Source: Cellulomonas fulva
GTDB lineage: Bacteria; Actinomycetota; Actinomycetes; Actinomycetales; Cellulomonadaceae
Assembly: GCF_018531375.1 (NCBI RefSeq)
Contig: NZ_JAHBOH010000001.1
Location: 868,001-932,000 of the forward strand
DNA: 64,000 bases
Reading direction: 5' to 3'
Positions 31,623 to 41,302 of this stretch are shown in pieces (positions within the stretch are counted from its first letter, which is position 1; every line of letters starts with the position of its first letter). The notes under the pieces are model-generated. The model was not told where the DNA came from. It ran no database searches and saw nothing but the letters and a program-made list of their open reading frames with translations. The translations under genes and the position numbers were made by a program.

Positions 31623-33797
31623 TCAGACGCGCGCGGGCGCCGGGGCGGGGACCGGGACGGCGGCGGGCTCCGGGTCGTGGCCCACGTCCACGTGCGGCAG
31701 GACGCGGTCCAGCCAGGCGGGCAGCCACCAGTTCGCGGTGCCGAGCAGCTTCATGGTCGCGGGGACCAGCACCAGCCGGACCAGGGTCGCGTCGACCAGG
31801 ATCGCGGTGGCCAGGCCGACGCCGAACATCTTGGTCGCGGCGTCCTCGCCCAGCACGAAGGCCAGGAAGACGCAGACCATGATCGCGGCGGCGGAGGTGA
31901 TGACCCGGCCGGTGCGCGCGATGCCGCGGACCACGGCCTCGTCGTTGGATCCCGTCTCCGCGTAGGACTCCCGGACGCGGGACAGGAGGAACACCTCGTA
32001 GTCCATGGACAGCCCGAACAGCAGCGCGAACATGAACATCGGGATGAAGGACACGATCGGCACGGTCGCCTCGAGCCCGATCAGGTCGGCGCCCCAGCCC
32101 CACTGGAAGACCATGACCATCACGCCGTAGGCGGCACCGATGCTCAGCAGGTTGAGCAGCACGGCCTTGAGCGGGACCAGCACCGAGCGGAACACCAGCA
32201 TGAGCAGCAGGAAGGACATCGCCAGGACGGCCCCGACGAAGACCGGCAGCCGGTCGTTCACGCGCTGGCCCACGTCGGCGAAGTTCGCGGTCTGCCCGCC
32301 GACGTGCGCGACGGCCGCGCTGTCCGCGAGCGCCGCGGGGAACACGTCGGCCCGCAGCCGCGCGATGGTGTCCGCGGTCGCCTCCTCCTGGGGACCGGTG
32401 GTGGCGTAGGCGACGATCGTCGCGAGGTCGCCGCGCACCACGGGCTCCTCGACGCCGGCGACACCGGGGTCGGCGGCCACCGCCGCGGCGACGGCGGACG
32501 CGGCAGCCGGGTCGCCGGCCAGCTCCACGGCCACGACGAGCGGCCCGTTGCGGCCCGGCCCGAAGCCCTCGGCCACCAGGTCGTAGGCCTGCCGCTCGGT
32601 CCGGCTGGGCGGCAGCGCACCGTCGTCGGGGATGCCGACCCGCAGTCCGACGACGGGCGCGGCCAGGGCCAGCAGGACCAGGCTCACGCCCACCGCGTAG
32701 ATGCCGGGGTGCCGGGTCACGTGCCGCGTCCAGCGCTCCCACCGCGGGCTCGTCGTCGCCAGGCGTCGCCGGCCCACCACACGGCGGCCCGCCACGGCGA
32801 GCAGCGCGGGCAGGAGCGTCGCGGACGCGACGACCATCACCAGCACGACGAGCGAGATCGCGATGCCGCCCGCGGTCATGAACGGCACGCCCGCGACGGC
32901 GAGCCCCAGGATCGAGACGACGACGATCCCGCCCGCGAACACCACGGGACGGCCCGCGGTCGCCAGGGCCCGCGCGATCGACTCGTCGGCCGGCACCAGC
33001 CGCGCGAGGTTCTCGCGGTGCCGCGTCACGACGAACAGCGCGTAGTCGATCCCGACGCCCAGGCCGACCATCGCGCCGAGCACCGGCGCGTAGCTCGGCA
33101 CCGTCATCACCGAGGCGAGCAGCGTCATCCCGCCGATGCCGACGGCCAGGCCCAGCACGGCCATCCCGACCGGCAGCAGCGCCGCGACGAACGAGCCGAA
33201 CGCGAGCAGCAGGATCACGAGCGCGGCGAGGATGCCGACGAGCTCGCCGAGGTTCTCCCCCGATCCCTCGTAGGCGAAGAACAGGTCCCCGCCCATCTCG
33301 ACGCGCAGCGCCGCGTCGTGCGGCACCGCCTTGAGCGCCTCGAGGTCGGCCGCGGACAGCTGGTCGAGCGTCGGGTACTGCACGCGCAGCAGCGCGACGC
33401 GGCCGTCGGACGAGACCACGCCGCTCGTCGCGGAGGCGTCGGTCGCCAGCGCCCCGGACGGGTCCGTGGTGCCGAGCACGTGCGGGAGCGCCGCGACGTC
33501 GGTCTGCAGCTGCGCGAGGGCCGTGCGCGCGGCCTCGTCGGACCGGAACGTGCCGTCCCCGGCGGGGGTGACAACCACCTGCGCGGTGATGCCGTCCTGG
33601 CCGCCGCCGGACGCGGCGATCAGGTCGTTGGCCTGCTGCGAGTCCAGGCCGGGCACGGTGAACCCGTCCTCGAGCTTGGCGCCGGACGCGCCGGCGGCGC
33701 CCGCGACGACGACCGCGAGGGCGAGCCACGCGCCGATCACCACCCACCGGCGGCGGGTGGTCCACCGGGCGAGCCGGTACAGGGTCTGGGACAGCAT
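31623..33797 (-). CDS. MMPL/RND family transporter
   Basis: A 724-residue membrane protein with the two-fold RND layout: one helix, a large external loop, five to six helices, then the same again. Seen: GAMVGLGVGIDYALFVVTRHR near residue 245, VGRRRLATTSPRWERWTRH in the central cytosolic loop, and FALLFGLSMDYEVFLLSRVRE near 590 with the charged residues that carry protons in MMPL proteins. Such proteins export lipids or drugs; no lipid-synthesis gene is adjacent. ATG 33797 has GGAGG at proper spacing. The C-terminus is Pro/Ala-rich. The two-component genes next door may regulate it. Confidence 0.9.
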   Translation of the reverse strand: MLSQTLYRLARWTTRRRWVVIGAWLALAVVVAGAAGASGAKLEDGFTVPGLDSQQANDLIAASGGGQDGITAQVVVTPAGDGTFRSDEAARTALAQLQTDVAALPHVLGTTDPSGALATDASATSGVVSSDGRVALLRVQYPTLDQLSAADLEALKAVPHDAALRVEMGGDLFFAYEGSGENLGELVGILAALVILLLAFGSFVAALLPVGMAVLGLAVGIGGMTLLASVMTVPSYAPVLGAMVGLGVGIDYALFVVTRHRENLARLVPADESIARALATAGRPVVFAGGIVVVSILGLAVAGVPFMTAGGIAISLVVLVMVVASATLLPALLAVAGRRVVGRRRLATTSPRWERWTRHVTRHPGIYAVGVSLVLLALAAPVVGLRVGIPDDGALPPSRTERQAYDLVAEGFGPGRNGPLVVAVELAGDPAAASAVAAAVAADPGVAGVEEPVVRGDLATIVAYATTGPQEEATADTIARLRADVFPAALADSAAVAHVGGQTANFADVGQRVNDRLPVFVGAVLAMSFLLLMLVFRSVLVPLKAVLLNLLSIGAAYGVMVMVFQWGWGADLIGLEATVPIVSFIPMFMFALLFGLSMDYEVFLLSRVRESYAETGSNDEAVVRGIARTGRVITSAAAIMVCVFLAFVLGEDAATKMFGVGLATAILVDATLVRLVLVPATMKLLGTANWWLPAWLDRVLPHVDVGHDPEPAAVPVPAPAPARV

Positions 33798-33968
33798 GGG
33801 GTCCTCCGGGGGTTCACGACGAGCGGCGGCTGGGGTCGCGTCGATCCTCGCGAGACGGGCCGGTGCGCCACATCGGCCGCGAGGTCCGCGCTCGACCCGC
33901 CGAACGGGCAGGTCAGGCCCGTCCTTTCGGCCGATCCGCGCGGCAGCCGCGGTCCCTACGCTGGGCGC

Positions 33969-35105
33969 GTGATCCCCGACGCCGCCCGACGCCTGTGGGC
34001 GCTGCCGCCCGTGCCGGACCCGCCCGTGCGCGTCTGGCGGGACTGGGCGCTCGTCGGGCTCGTCGTCGTCGGCGCGACGCTCGAGGTGACGCTGCGCAAG
34101 GACGTCGCGTGGCCGGTGGCCGCATGGGTGATGGCGCTCGTGCTCGCCGGGACGCTCCTGTGGCGGCGGACGCACCCGCTCACGACGGTCGTCGTCGCGT
34201 TCTCCACGGTGATCGTCGTCGACGCGGTGGCGCGGGCGACCGGCACGACGAAGGAGATCGGCCTGGGGTCGATGGCGTTCGTCCTGCTGCTCGGCTACGC
34301 GCTGTACCGGTGGGGCTCGGGCCGGCAGGTGGTGCTCGGCTCAGCGGTGCTGCTCACGGCCTTCACGCTCGGGATCGCGCGCGACTGGACGTCCGTCGTG
34401 GAGACGATCGCCGCGTTCTGCTTCATGGCGGCGCCCGCGGTCGTCGGGCTCGTCGTACGGCTGTCCGTCACGTCCCGCGCGCGCACGCTCGACGCGGTGC
34501 GGCTGCGCGAGCGCGAGCAGCTGGCGCGCGAGCTGCACGACACGGTGGCGCACCACGTGTCCGCGATCGTCGTGCGCGCGCAGGCCGGGCGCGTGGTCGC
34601 GGGGGCGGACCCCGCGGCCGCCGCGGAGGCGCTGGCCGTGATCGAGCAGGAGGGCGCGCGCACGCTCGCGGAGATGCGCACGCTCGTCGGCGCGCTGCGG
34701 GGGTCCGACGAGGCCGCCCTCGCGCCCACGCGCGACGCCGCCGACGTGCCCGGGCTGGCGGCGATCGACCCGCGCGTGGTGGTCGAGCGGACGGGCCGGC
34801 TCGACGACCTGGGCCCGGCCGTGGGCGGTGCGGTCTACCGGATCGCGCAGGAGTCGGTCACCAACGCGGTCCGGCACGCGCGGTCCGCGACGAGGATCGT
34901 CGTGCGGGTCGTCGGCGACGACGACGCGGTCCGCTGCACCGTGTCCGACGACGGCGAGGCGGCCGGTCCCGCGCGCGGGGGCGGCTACGGGATCGCCGGG
35001 ATGACCGAGCGGGCGTCGTTGCTGGGCGGCACGCTCGTCGCGGGCCCGACGGATCGTGGATGGCTGGTCACGGCCGAGCTCCCGCGCGAGAGGCTGCGCC
35101 CATGA
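33969..35105 (+). CDS. Two-component sensor histidine kinase (NarL-system type)
   Basis: Membrane histidine kinase of 378 residues. Residues 25-170 hold about five hydrophobic segments with little extracellular sequence. They are followed by a HisKA_3 dimer domain with the phospho-acceptor in ARELHDTVAHHVSAIVVRAQ (near residue 190) and an ATPase domain with AQESVTNAVRHARSAT and SDDGEAAGPARGGGYGIAGM. The GTG at 33969 lies six bases after TACGCT, so the mRNA is probably leaderless. The stop overlaps the response regulator ATG. The signal is unknown; the transporter next to it is a likely target. Confidence 0.92.
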   Translation: MIPDAARRLWALPPVPDPPVRVWRDWALVGLVVVGATLEVTLRKDVAWPVAAWVMALVLAGTLLWRRTHPLTTVVVAFSTVIVVDAVARATGTTKEIGLGSMAFVLLLGYALYRWGSGRQVVLGSAVLLTAFTLGIARDWTSVVETIAAFCFMAAPAVVGLVVRLSVTSRARTLDAVRLREREQLARELHDTVAHHVSAIVVRAQAGRVVAGADPAAAAEALAVIEQEGARTLAEMRTLVGALRGSDEAALAPTRDAADVPGLAAIDPRVVVERTGRLDDLGPAVGGAVYRIAQESVTNAVRHARSATRIVVRVVGDDDAVRCTVSDDGEAAGPARGGGYGIAGMTERASLLGGTLVAGPTDRGWLVTAELPRERLRP

Positions 35106-35755
35106 GCATCCGCGTGCTGGTGGCCGACGACCAGGAGATCGTGCGCACCGGCCTGCGGATGATCCTCGACGCGCAGCCCGGCATCGAGGTGGTGGCGGAG
35201 GCGGGCGACGGGCGCACCGCCGTCCGCCTGGCCCGGGAGCTGCGGCCGGACGTGTGCCTGCTCGACATCCGCATGCCGGAGCTGGACGGGCTCGCGGCGA
35301 CGCGGGAGCTGGCCGGACCCGACGTCGCCGAGCCGCTCGCGGTCGTCGTCATCACGACGTTCGACCTGGACGAGTACGTGCACGGCGCGCTGCGCGCGGG
35401 GGCCCGCGGGTTCCTGCTCAAGGACGCGGGACCCGAGCTGCTGGCGCAGGCGGTGCGGGCGGCGGCGTCCGGCGAGGCGCTCATCGCCCCGGCCGTGACC
35501 GTCCGGCTGCTCGCGGCGTTCGCCGAGGCCCGCCACGCCGTCCGTCGCGACCCGCTCGAGCCGCTGACCGGGCGCGAGGAGCAGGTGCTGGCGACCGTGG
35601 CCCGCGGCCTGACCAACGCGGAGATCGCGACCGAGCTCCACATCAGCCTGAGCACGGTCAAGACGCACCTGACCGGCCTGATGACGAAGCTGGGCGCGCG
35701 CAACCGCGTCGAGATCGCGATGTGGGCCTACGAGACGGGCCGCGTCCGCCCCTGA
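35102..35755 (+). CDS. NarL/LuxR-type response regulator
   Basis: A 217-residue response regulator paired with the kinase upstream (ATGA overlap). The receiver has VLVADDQEIVRTGLRMIL at the start, the phospho-aspartate in CLLDIRMPELDG near residue 55, and the ITTFDLDEYV and FLLKDAG switch segments. The C-terminal LuxR helix-turn-helix reads LTGREEQVLATVARGLTNAE to LSTVKTHLTGLMTKLGARNR. It probably regulates the adjacent MMPL exporter, as is usual for such pairs in actinobacteria; this is inference. Confidence 0.95.
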   Translation: MSIRVLVADDQEIVRTGLRMILDAQPGIEVVAEAGDGRTAVRLARELRPDVCLLDIRMPELDGLAATRELAGPDVAEPLAVVVITTFDLDEYVHGALRAGARGFLLKDAGPELLAQAVRAAASGEALIAPAVTVRLLAAFAEARHAVRRDPLEPLTGREEQVLATVARGLTNAEIATELHISLSTVKTHLTGLMTKLGARNRVEIAMWAYETGRVRP

Positions 35756-35812
35756 CGGCCGGCCCCCGCGTCTGTCCCCACCCCGTCACCCCCGCCCACC
35801 GCCCTGCTCGTC

Positions 35813-35878
35813 GCCGCACCGGTGGTGGCATCCGGAGCGACCGTCACGGGCGCTCTCGATGCGACCACCCGTGCGATC
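35813..35878. repeat. Palindromic intergenic repeat, copy 3 of 3
   Basis: Gap-free match to the copies at 2422-2487 and 31544-31609, with the same outer GCCGCACCGGTGG and TGCGACCACC arms. It lies between the convergent response-regulator and ohr genes, where it could serve as a terminator. The rest of 35756-35935 shows nothing I can name. Confidence 0.8.
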
Positions 35879-35935
35879 ACGGCTCGGTCGCGCCCGGGTC
35901 GGCGACGGTGGGGCCGGCGGGTGGGGCCGGGCTCG

Positions 35936-36358
35936 TCAGGCGGTCGTCGTCTCCAGGGTGACCGGGACGTTGCCGCGCGTCGCGTTGGAGTACGGGCAGA
36001 CCTGGTGCGCGGCCTCGACCAGCTCCTCCGCGGCGGCCTGGTCGATCCCGCCGAGCTCCACGCGCAGCGTGACCTCGAGCCCGAAGCCGCCCTCCGCACG
36101 CGGGCCGATGCCGACCTCGGCGGTGACCGCGGAGTCCACGTACGTCACCTTGCGCGAGCGGGCGACGCTCGCCAGCGCGCTGTGGAAGCACGCGGCGTAC
36201 CCGGCGGCGAACAGCTGCTCCGGGTTGGTCAGGCCGCCGGGGCCGCCCATCTCCTTCGGGATGGCGAGGTCCAGGTCGATCAGGCCGTCCGACGAGCGGG
36301 TGTGCCCCGAGCGGCCCTCTCCGGTGGCGGTGGCGACGGCGGTGTAGACGGCGGTCAT
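35936..36358 (-). CDS. ohr: Organic hydroperoxide resistance protein (Ohr, OsmC family)
   Basis: Thiol peroxidase that reduces organic hydroperoxides. The 140-residue product has both reactive cysteines in family context: GYAACFHSALASVAR near residue 58 and AAHQVCPYSNATRGNVPV near 122. TNPEQLFAAGYAACF is the OsmC/Ohr signature. ATG 36358 has AGAGGAG upstream. It diverges from a TetR gene across a 90-base gap with a clear palindrome, so it is probably repressed by that TetR rather than by an OhrR of the MarR type. Confidence 0.94.
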   Translation of the reverse strand: MTAVYTAVATATGEGRSGHTRSSDGLIDLDLAIPKEMGGPGGLTNPEQLFAAGYAACFHSALASVARSRKVTYVDSAVTAEVGIGPRAEGGFGLEVTLRVELGGIDQAAAEELVEAAHQVCPYSNATRGNVPVTLETTTA

Positions 36359-36394
36359 GACGCTCCTCTGGCGGTCCCGGCAGGGACTGTCGGT

Positions 36395-36416
36395 AGATAG
36401 AACGGTCGTTCTCTCT
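36395..36416. promoter_or_regulatory. TetR-type operator between ohr and tetR
   Basis: AGATAGAACGGTCGTTCTCTCT has a perfect AGAACG-GT-CGTTCT core. TATCTA on the minus strand (36394-36399) is a plausible ohr -10, and TAGGAT (36418-36423) a plausible tetR -10, so the palindrome covers both promoters. Binding by the adjacent TetR would repress both. Confidence 0.65.
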
Positions 36417-36447
36417 GTAGGATCCACTACAACCCCGAGGAGGGACG

Positions 36448-37059
36448 ATGTCAAGCCAGCCCGACTCCGCGTCCCCGGTCGCTAGCCCGGGTCGTCCGCC
36501 GTCCGCCGCGCGCGAGCGCCTGCTGCGGACCGCGGCCGCGTTGTTCTACCGCGACGGCGTGCGCGCGGTGGGCGTCGACCGCGTCGTCGCCGAGGCCGCC
36601 GTGACCCGCGCGACGTTCTACCGGCACTTCCCCGGCAAGGACGACCTCGTCGTGGCGTACCTGCGCGCCGCCGACGGGGCGGTGCGCGAGCACGCGGGCG
36701 AGCCCCCCGGCGGGGCCGACGAGGCCCGGGCGTGGCTCCGCGCGACGACGAGGGAGCTCGGCCGCACCGTGTGCGGCGCCGGGTTCCGCGGGTGCCCGTT
36801 CATCAACGCCGCCGCGGAGTACCCGGACCCGACGAGCGCGGTGCGCGTCGCCGTCCTGGAGCACCGCGCGTGGCTCGAGGGTGCGGTCCGCACCGCCTTT
36901 GCCCGGAGCGGCCACCCCGACGCGGCCGGCGCGGCACGGCACTGGATGGCGCTGCGCGACGGGGCGATGGTCGCGGCCTACCTCACCGACCCGCAGGTCG
37001 CCCGAGCCTCGCTCGAGCACGGCGTCGACGACCTCCTGGCCCAGGCGCCCGGCGGGTGA
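36448..37059 (+). CDS. TetR-family regulator, divergent from ohr
   Basis: A 203-residue repressor. The N-terminal helix-turn-helix is clear (AARERLLRTAAALFYRDGVR, then VGVDRVVAEAAVTRATFYRH with HFPGKDDLV). The ligand domain contains two cysteines in VCGAGFRGCPFINAAAEYP, a motif seen in TetR proteins beside Ohr/OsmC genes, which could be thiol sensors. ATG 36448 has GAGGAGGG upstream. Regulation of ohr is inferred from the divergent layout and the operator between the genes. Confidence 0.9.
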   Translation: MSSQPDSASPVASPGRPPSAARERLLRTAAALFYRDGVRAVGVDRVVAEAAVTRATFYRHFPGKDDLVVAYLRAADGAVREHAGEPPGGADEARAWLRATTRELGRTVCGAGFRGCPFINAAAEYPDPTSAVRVAVLEHRAWLEGAVRTAFARSGHPDAAGAARHWMALRDGAMVAAYLTDPQVARASLEHGVDDLLAQAPGG

Positions 37060-37120
37060 CGTGGCGACGGGCGCGGCGGCTCGAGGCCGGCCGCGCCCGT
37101 CGGCACCCGTCGTCAGTGCG

Positions 37121-38620
<1,500 letters not shown>

Positions 38621-38639
38621 TCAAGAGTCGGAGCGGGGT

Positions 38640-38705
38640 CAGATACTTTCGCACGCTGATTCGAAGCGTTTAGGTACACTTTCGGGTGACTTCACCGGTG
38701 TAATC
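38640..38705 (-). promoter_or_regulatory. Possible LacI operators upstream of the xylanase gene
   Basis: This AT-rich island in a GC-rich gap contains TCGAAGCGTTTAGG, whose AAGCGTTT core is close to the LacI-type AA.CG.TT pattern. Read on the minus strand it also contains two CGAAAGT elements (CGAAAGTGTACC and CGAAAGTATCTG). The adjacent LacI gene is the obvious candidate binder. Exact -35/-10 positions are not clear. The rest of 38546-38810 holds no gene. Confidence 0.45.
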
Positions 38706-38810
38706 CACGCTGGCCGGCGGTACGTTGGAGACGTCGCTCGTCTGTCACGAACCGGCGGCCCGTCCCCGGATCGCAAGTATCGGGTCGTGTGAGCCCGACG
38801 AGATGCTGCG

Positions 38811-39845
38811 TCAGGCCCGGCGCGGGGGCGTGCTGTCGCGCTCGACGAGCCGCAGCGCGGCCAGGTGACGCACGGGCGGCGTGCCCGTCAGGTGCGGCGT
38901 CTCCCGCTCGTCGAGCCGGCGGCGCAGCACGTCGACCGCGACCTGCGCGACCTCGCGTCGTCCCGGGTCGATCGTCGTCAACGACGGGACCGAGAACCGG
39001 GCGTCCTCGATGTCGTCGAACCCGACCACGGCGACGTCCCGCGGGATGGCGTGCCCGCGCACCTGCAGCTCGTGCATCGCGCCGATCGCGAGCGCATCGT
39101 TGAACGCCACGACGCCGTCCACCGCCACGCCCGAGTCGAGCACGGACGCCATCGCCCGCGCACCGTTCGCGCGGTGCCAGCCCTCGTCGGCCCGGCCCAG
39201 GAGCCGCTCGTCGACGCCGATCCCGCGCGCCGCGAGGGCCTCCCGGTAGCCCTGGAACCGCAGGCGCGACGCGCCCGCCGTCGGCGCACTCAGGATCCCG
39301 AGGGCCGCGATGTGCCGGCGGCCCGCGTCGAGCAGCAGGTCCGTCGCCGTGCGTGCGCCGTCGACGTTGTGCATCGTGACGTGGTCGACGCGCGGCGAGA
39401 AGATCTGCTCACCGAGGAGCACCAGGGGGTAGTCGAGCCCCTCGAGCACCGCCACGTCGCCCTGGTCGAGCGCGGCCGGGCTGAAGATCAGGCCGTCGAG
39501 CAGGCGCCGGCGCGGCACGCGGAGCGCGGCGAGCTCGTGCTCCCGCGCGAAGCCGGTCGGCTCGATCAGCACGTGCAGCCCGTGCCGACGGGCCGCCGCG
39601 AGCACCTCGTCGGCCAGCTCCCCGAAGTACGGCTGGCCGAGCTCGGGGACCGCCAACCCGATCAGGCCGCTGCGCCCGCGGCGCAGGATCCGCGCCGTCA
39701 CGTTGATCTCGTAGCCCAGGTCGTCCACCGCGCCGAGCACCCGCTCGCGCGTGGCGCCGCTGACCGGGACGTTGCCGCTCAGGACGTTCGAGACGGTCTT
39801 CGTGGAGACGCCCGCACGCCGCGCGACGTCGGCCATCGTGACCAC
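38811..39845 (-). CDS. LacI-family transcriptional regulator, xylanase-linked
   Basis: A 344-residue repressor: helix-turn-helix MADVARRAGVSTKTVSNVLS with SGATRERVLGAVDDLGYEIN, then a sugar-binding-protein-like domain (GLIGLAVPELGQPYFGEL, VVGFDDIEDARFSVPSLTTI). GTG 39845 has GAGGGGG six bases upstream; ATG 39836 is an alternative. It precedes the GH10 xylanase on the same strand with a 265-base gap holding LacI-like sites, so it may control the xylanase and itself. The effector is unknown, likely a xylo-oligosaccharide. Confidence 0.92.
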   Translation of the reverse strand: MVTMADVARRAGVSTKTVSNVLSGNVPVSGATRERVLGAVDDLGYEINVTARILRRGRSGLIGLAVPELGQPYFGELADEVLAAARRHGLHVLIEPTGFAREHELAALRVPRRRLLDGLIFSPAALDQGDVAVLEGLDYPLVLLGEQIFSPRVDHVTMHNVDGARTATDLLLDAGRRHIAALGILSAPTAGASRLRFQGYREALAARGIGVDERLLGRADEGWHRANGARAMASVLDSGVAVDGVVAFNDALAIGAMHELQVRGHAIPRDVAVVGFDDIEDARFSVPSLTTIDPGRREVAQVAVDVLRRRLDERETPHLTGTPPVRHLAALRLVERDSTPPRRA

Positions 39846-39991
39846 GGCCCACCCCCTCGCGTCGTCGCACGGCGCGCCCGTCCGTCCCGCGGCAGCCGCA
39901 ATCTATCCGACGCCGGACGCCGCCCACCGGTCCCGTGGCCGCGCCTCGTCACCGGCGACGCGCGGCCGAGCGCGGCACTCCTGGCCCGGTC

Positions 39992-41302
39992 TCACCGGGT
40001 GAGTGCGGGGGTGCGGCGGACCGCGGCCACCCGGGTCAGGATGTGGTCGAGCACCACCGCACGGTCGAACTGCAGCGCGTACTCGCGGGCACGCTGCGAC
40101 CAGGCGGCGCGCTCGTCGGACGGCATCGCCAGCACGCGGTCCAGCGCGGCGGCGATCGCGCCCGGGTCGGAGACGGGGACGACGAGCGCGGTGTCGCCGA
40201 CCGCCTCGCCGATCCCGCCCGTGACCGTGGTGATCACCGGGCCGCCGCCCGAGAGCATGCTCTCGACCAGCGCGATGCCGAACGTCTCGACGAACTCGGG
40301 GCGCGGCTTGGAGGGCAGCACGAACGCCGTGCAGCCGGCCATGAGGTGCCCCTTCTCGTCGTCCGGCACGTCGTCGAGGAACGTGATGAGGTCCGCGACC
40401 GGCGTGCCCGCGGCCTGCGCGCGCAGCTCGGCCGCCTGGGGACCGTTGCCCGCGACGACCAGCCGCTGCCCGGCCGCGGGCGCGCCCGAGCGCACGTAGC
40501 CGTCGATGAGGTCGTCGACGCCCTTGGCGTGGGCGAGGCGCGACAGGTACAGCACGTACCCACCGCGGGTCAGGCCCCGGGCGGCGAGCACCCCGTCGGT
40601 CTCGTCGTCGTCGCGGGCGAGGTACGCGCCCACGTCGACCGCCGGGTAGGACACCGCGACGCGCGCGGCGCACTGCTCGGCGAAACGCGTCCCGTGCCGC
40701 GCGTCCAGGGCGGCGGCCTCGGCGACGACGAGGTCGCGCGTGTACTGCGAGACCGCGAGGCACACGTCGTGCGCCAGGTACTGGGTCAGCACGTGCGCGG
40801 CGGCCCCGAAGCGGTCCTCCTCGACGCAGGCGCGCACCACGTTGGTCACGTCGGAGCCCACGGCCTCGGCGACCGTGACGACGTCCACCGGCAGGCCGGT
40901 CCGACGAGCCGCCGTGACCGCGTCGTCCACCGCGGTGGAGTGCGGGGACAGGTAGAGCGACAGCGCGACCGTGGGGACGCCGTCGGTGAACAGCTCGACG
41001 AGCCGCCCGGTCAGCCCCGCGAGGTACCGGCCGTCGGGCACCTTGTAGTCGCCGACGGGCCCGGGTCGCTCCACGACGATGCCTGGGCTGTACGGCAGCA
41101 CGCCGTCCAGCGGCTTGAGCGGCAGCCCGGCCTCCTGGAGCCGGTCGACCGGCCAGGTGACGATGCGGACGTCGTCGAACCCGCGGCGCAGCGCGGCCTC
41201 GGCCAGGTTCCGGGCCTCGCCCGAGTGGCCGCAGATGACGGGGTCGGCGCGCACGACGATGACGAGGCGGCGCTCCGGGCGGGTGGCGGTGACGGTGCTC
41301 AC
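39992..41302 (-). CDS. Glycosyltransferase family 4 (GT-B) protein
   Basis: A 436-residue GT-B type transferase. The donor-binding half is clear: GYVLYLSRLAHAKGVDDLI near residue 250, LVVAGNGPQAAELRAQ, then PRPEFVETFGIALVESMLSG with the conserved Glu-x7-Glu near residues 335-343. The acceptor half starts RLVIVVRADPVICGHSGEAR. The GTG at 41302 overlaps the stop of the GH92 gene and has GAGGA upstream. Donor and acceptor are unknown. Pairing with an alpha-mannosidase suggests a mannosyl or other alpha-linked glycan; that is inference. Confidence 0.85.
   Translation of the reverse strand: MSTVTATRPERRLVIVVRADPVICGHSGEARNLAEAALRRGFDDVRIVTWPVDRLQEAGLPLKPLDGVLPYSPGIVVERPGPVGDYKVPDGRYLAGLTGRLVELFTDGVPTVALSLYLSPHSTAVDDAVTAARRTGLPVDVVTVAEAVGSDVTNVVRACVEEDRFGAAAHVLTQYLAHDVCLAVSQYTRDLVVAEAAALDARHGTRFAEQCAARVAVSYPAVDVGAYLARDDDETDGVLAARGLTRGGYVLYLSRLAHAKGVDDLIDGYVRSGAPAAGQRLVVAGNGPQAAELRAQAAGTPVADLITFLDDVPDDEKGHLMAGCTAFVLPSKPRPEFVETFGIALVESMLSGGGPVITTVTGGIGEAVGDTALVVPVSDPGAIAAALDRVLAMPSDERAAWSQRAREYALQFDRAVVLDHILTRVAAVRRTPALTR

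Noticed and set aside
31590-33968. Large open plus frame leading into the histidine kinase
   Set aside because: The first ~790 codons are Arg/His/Asp/Gln-rich shadow of the MMPL gene; the kinase begins at GTG 33969 after a TACGCT hexamer.
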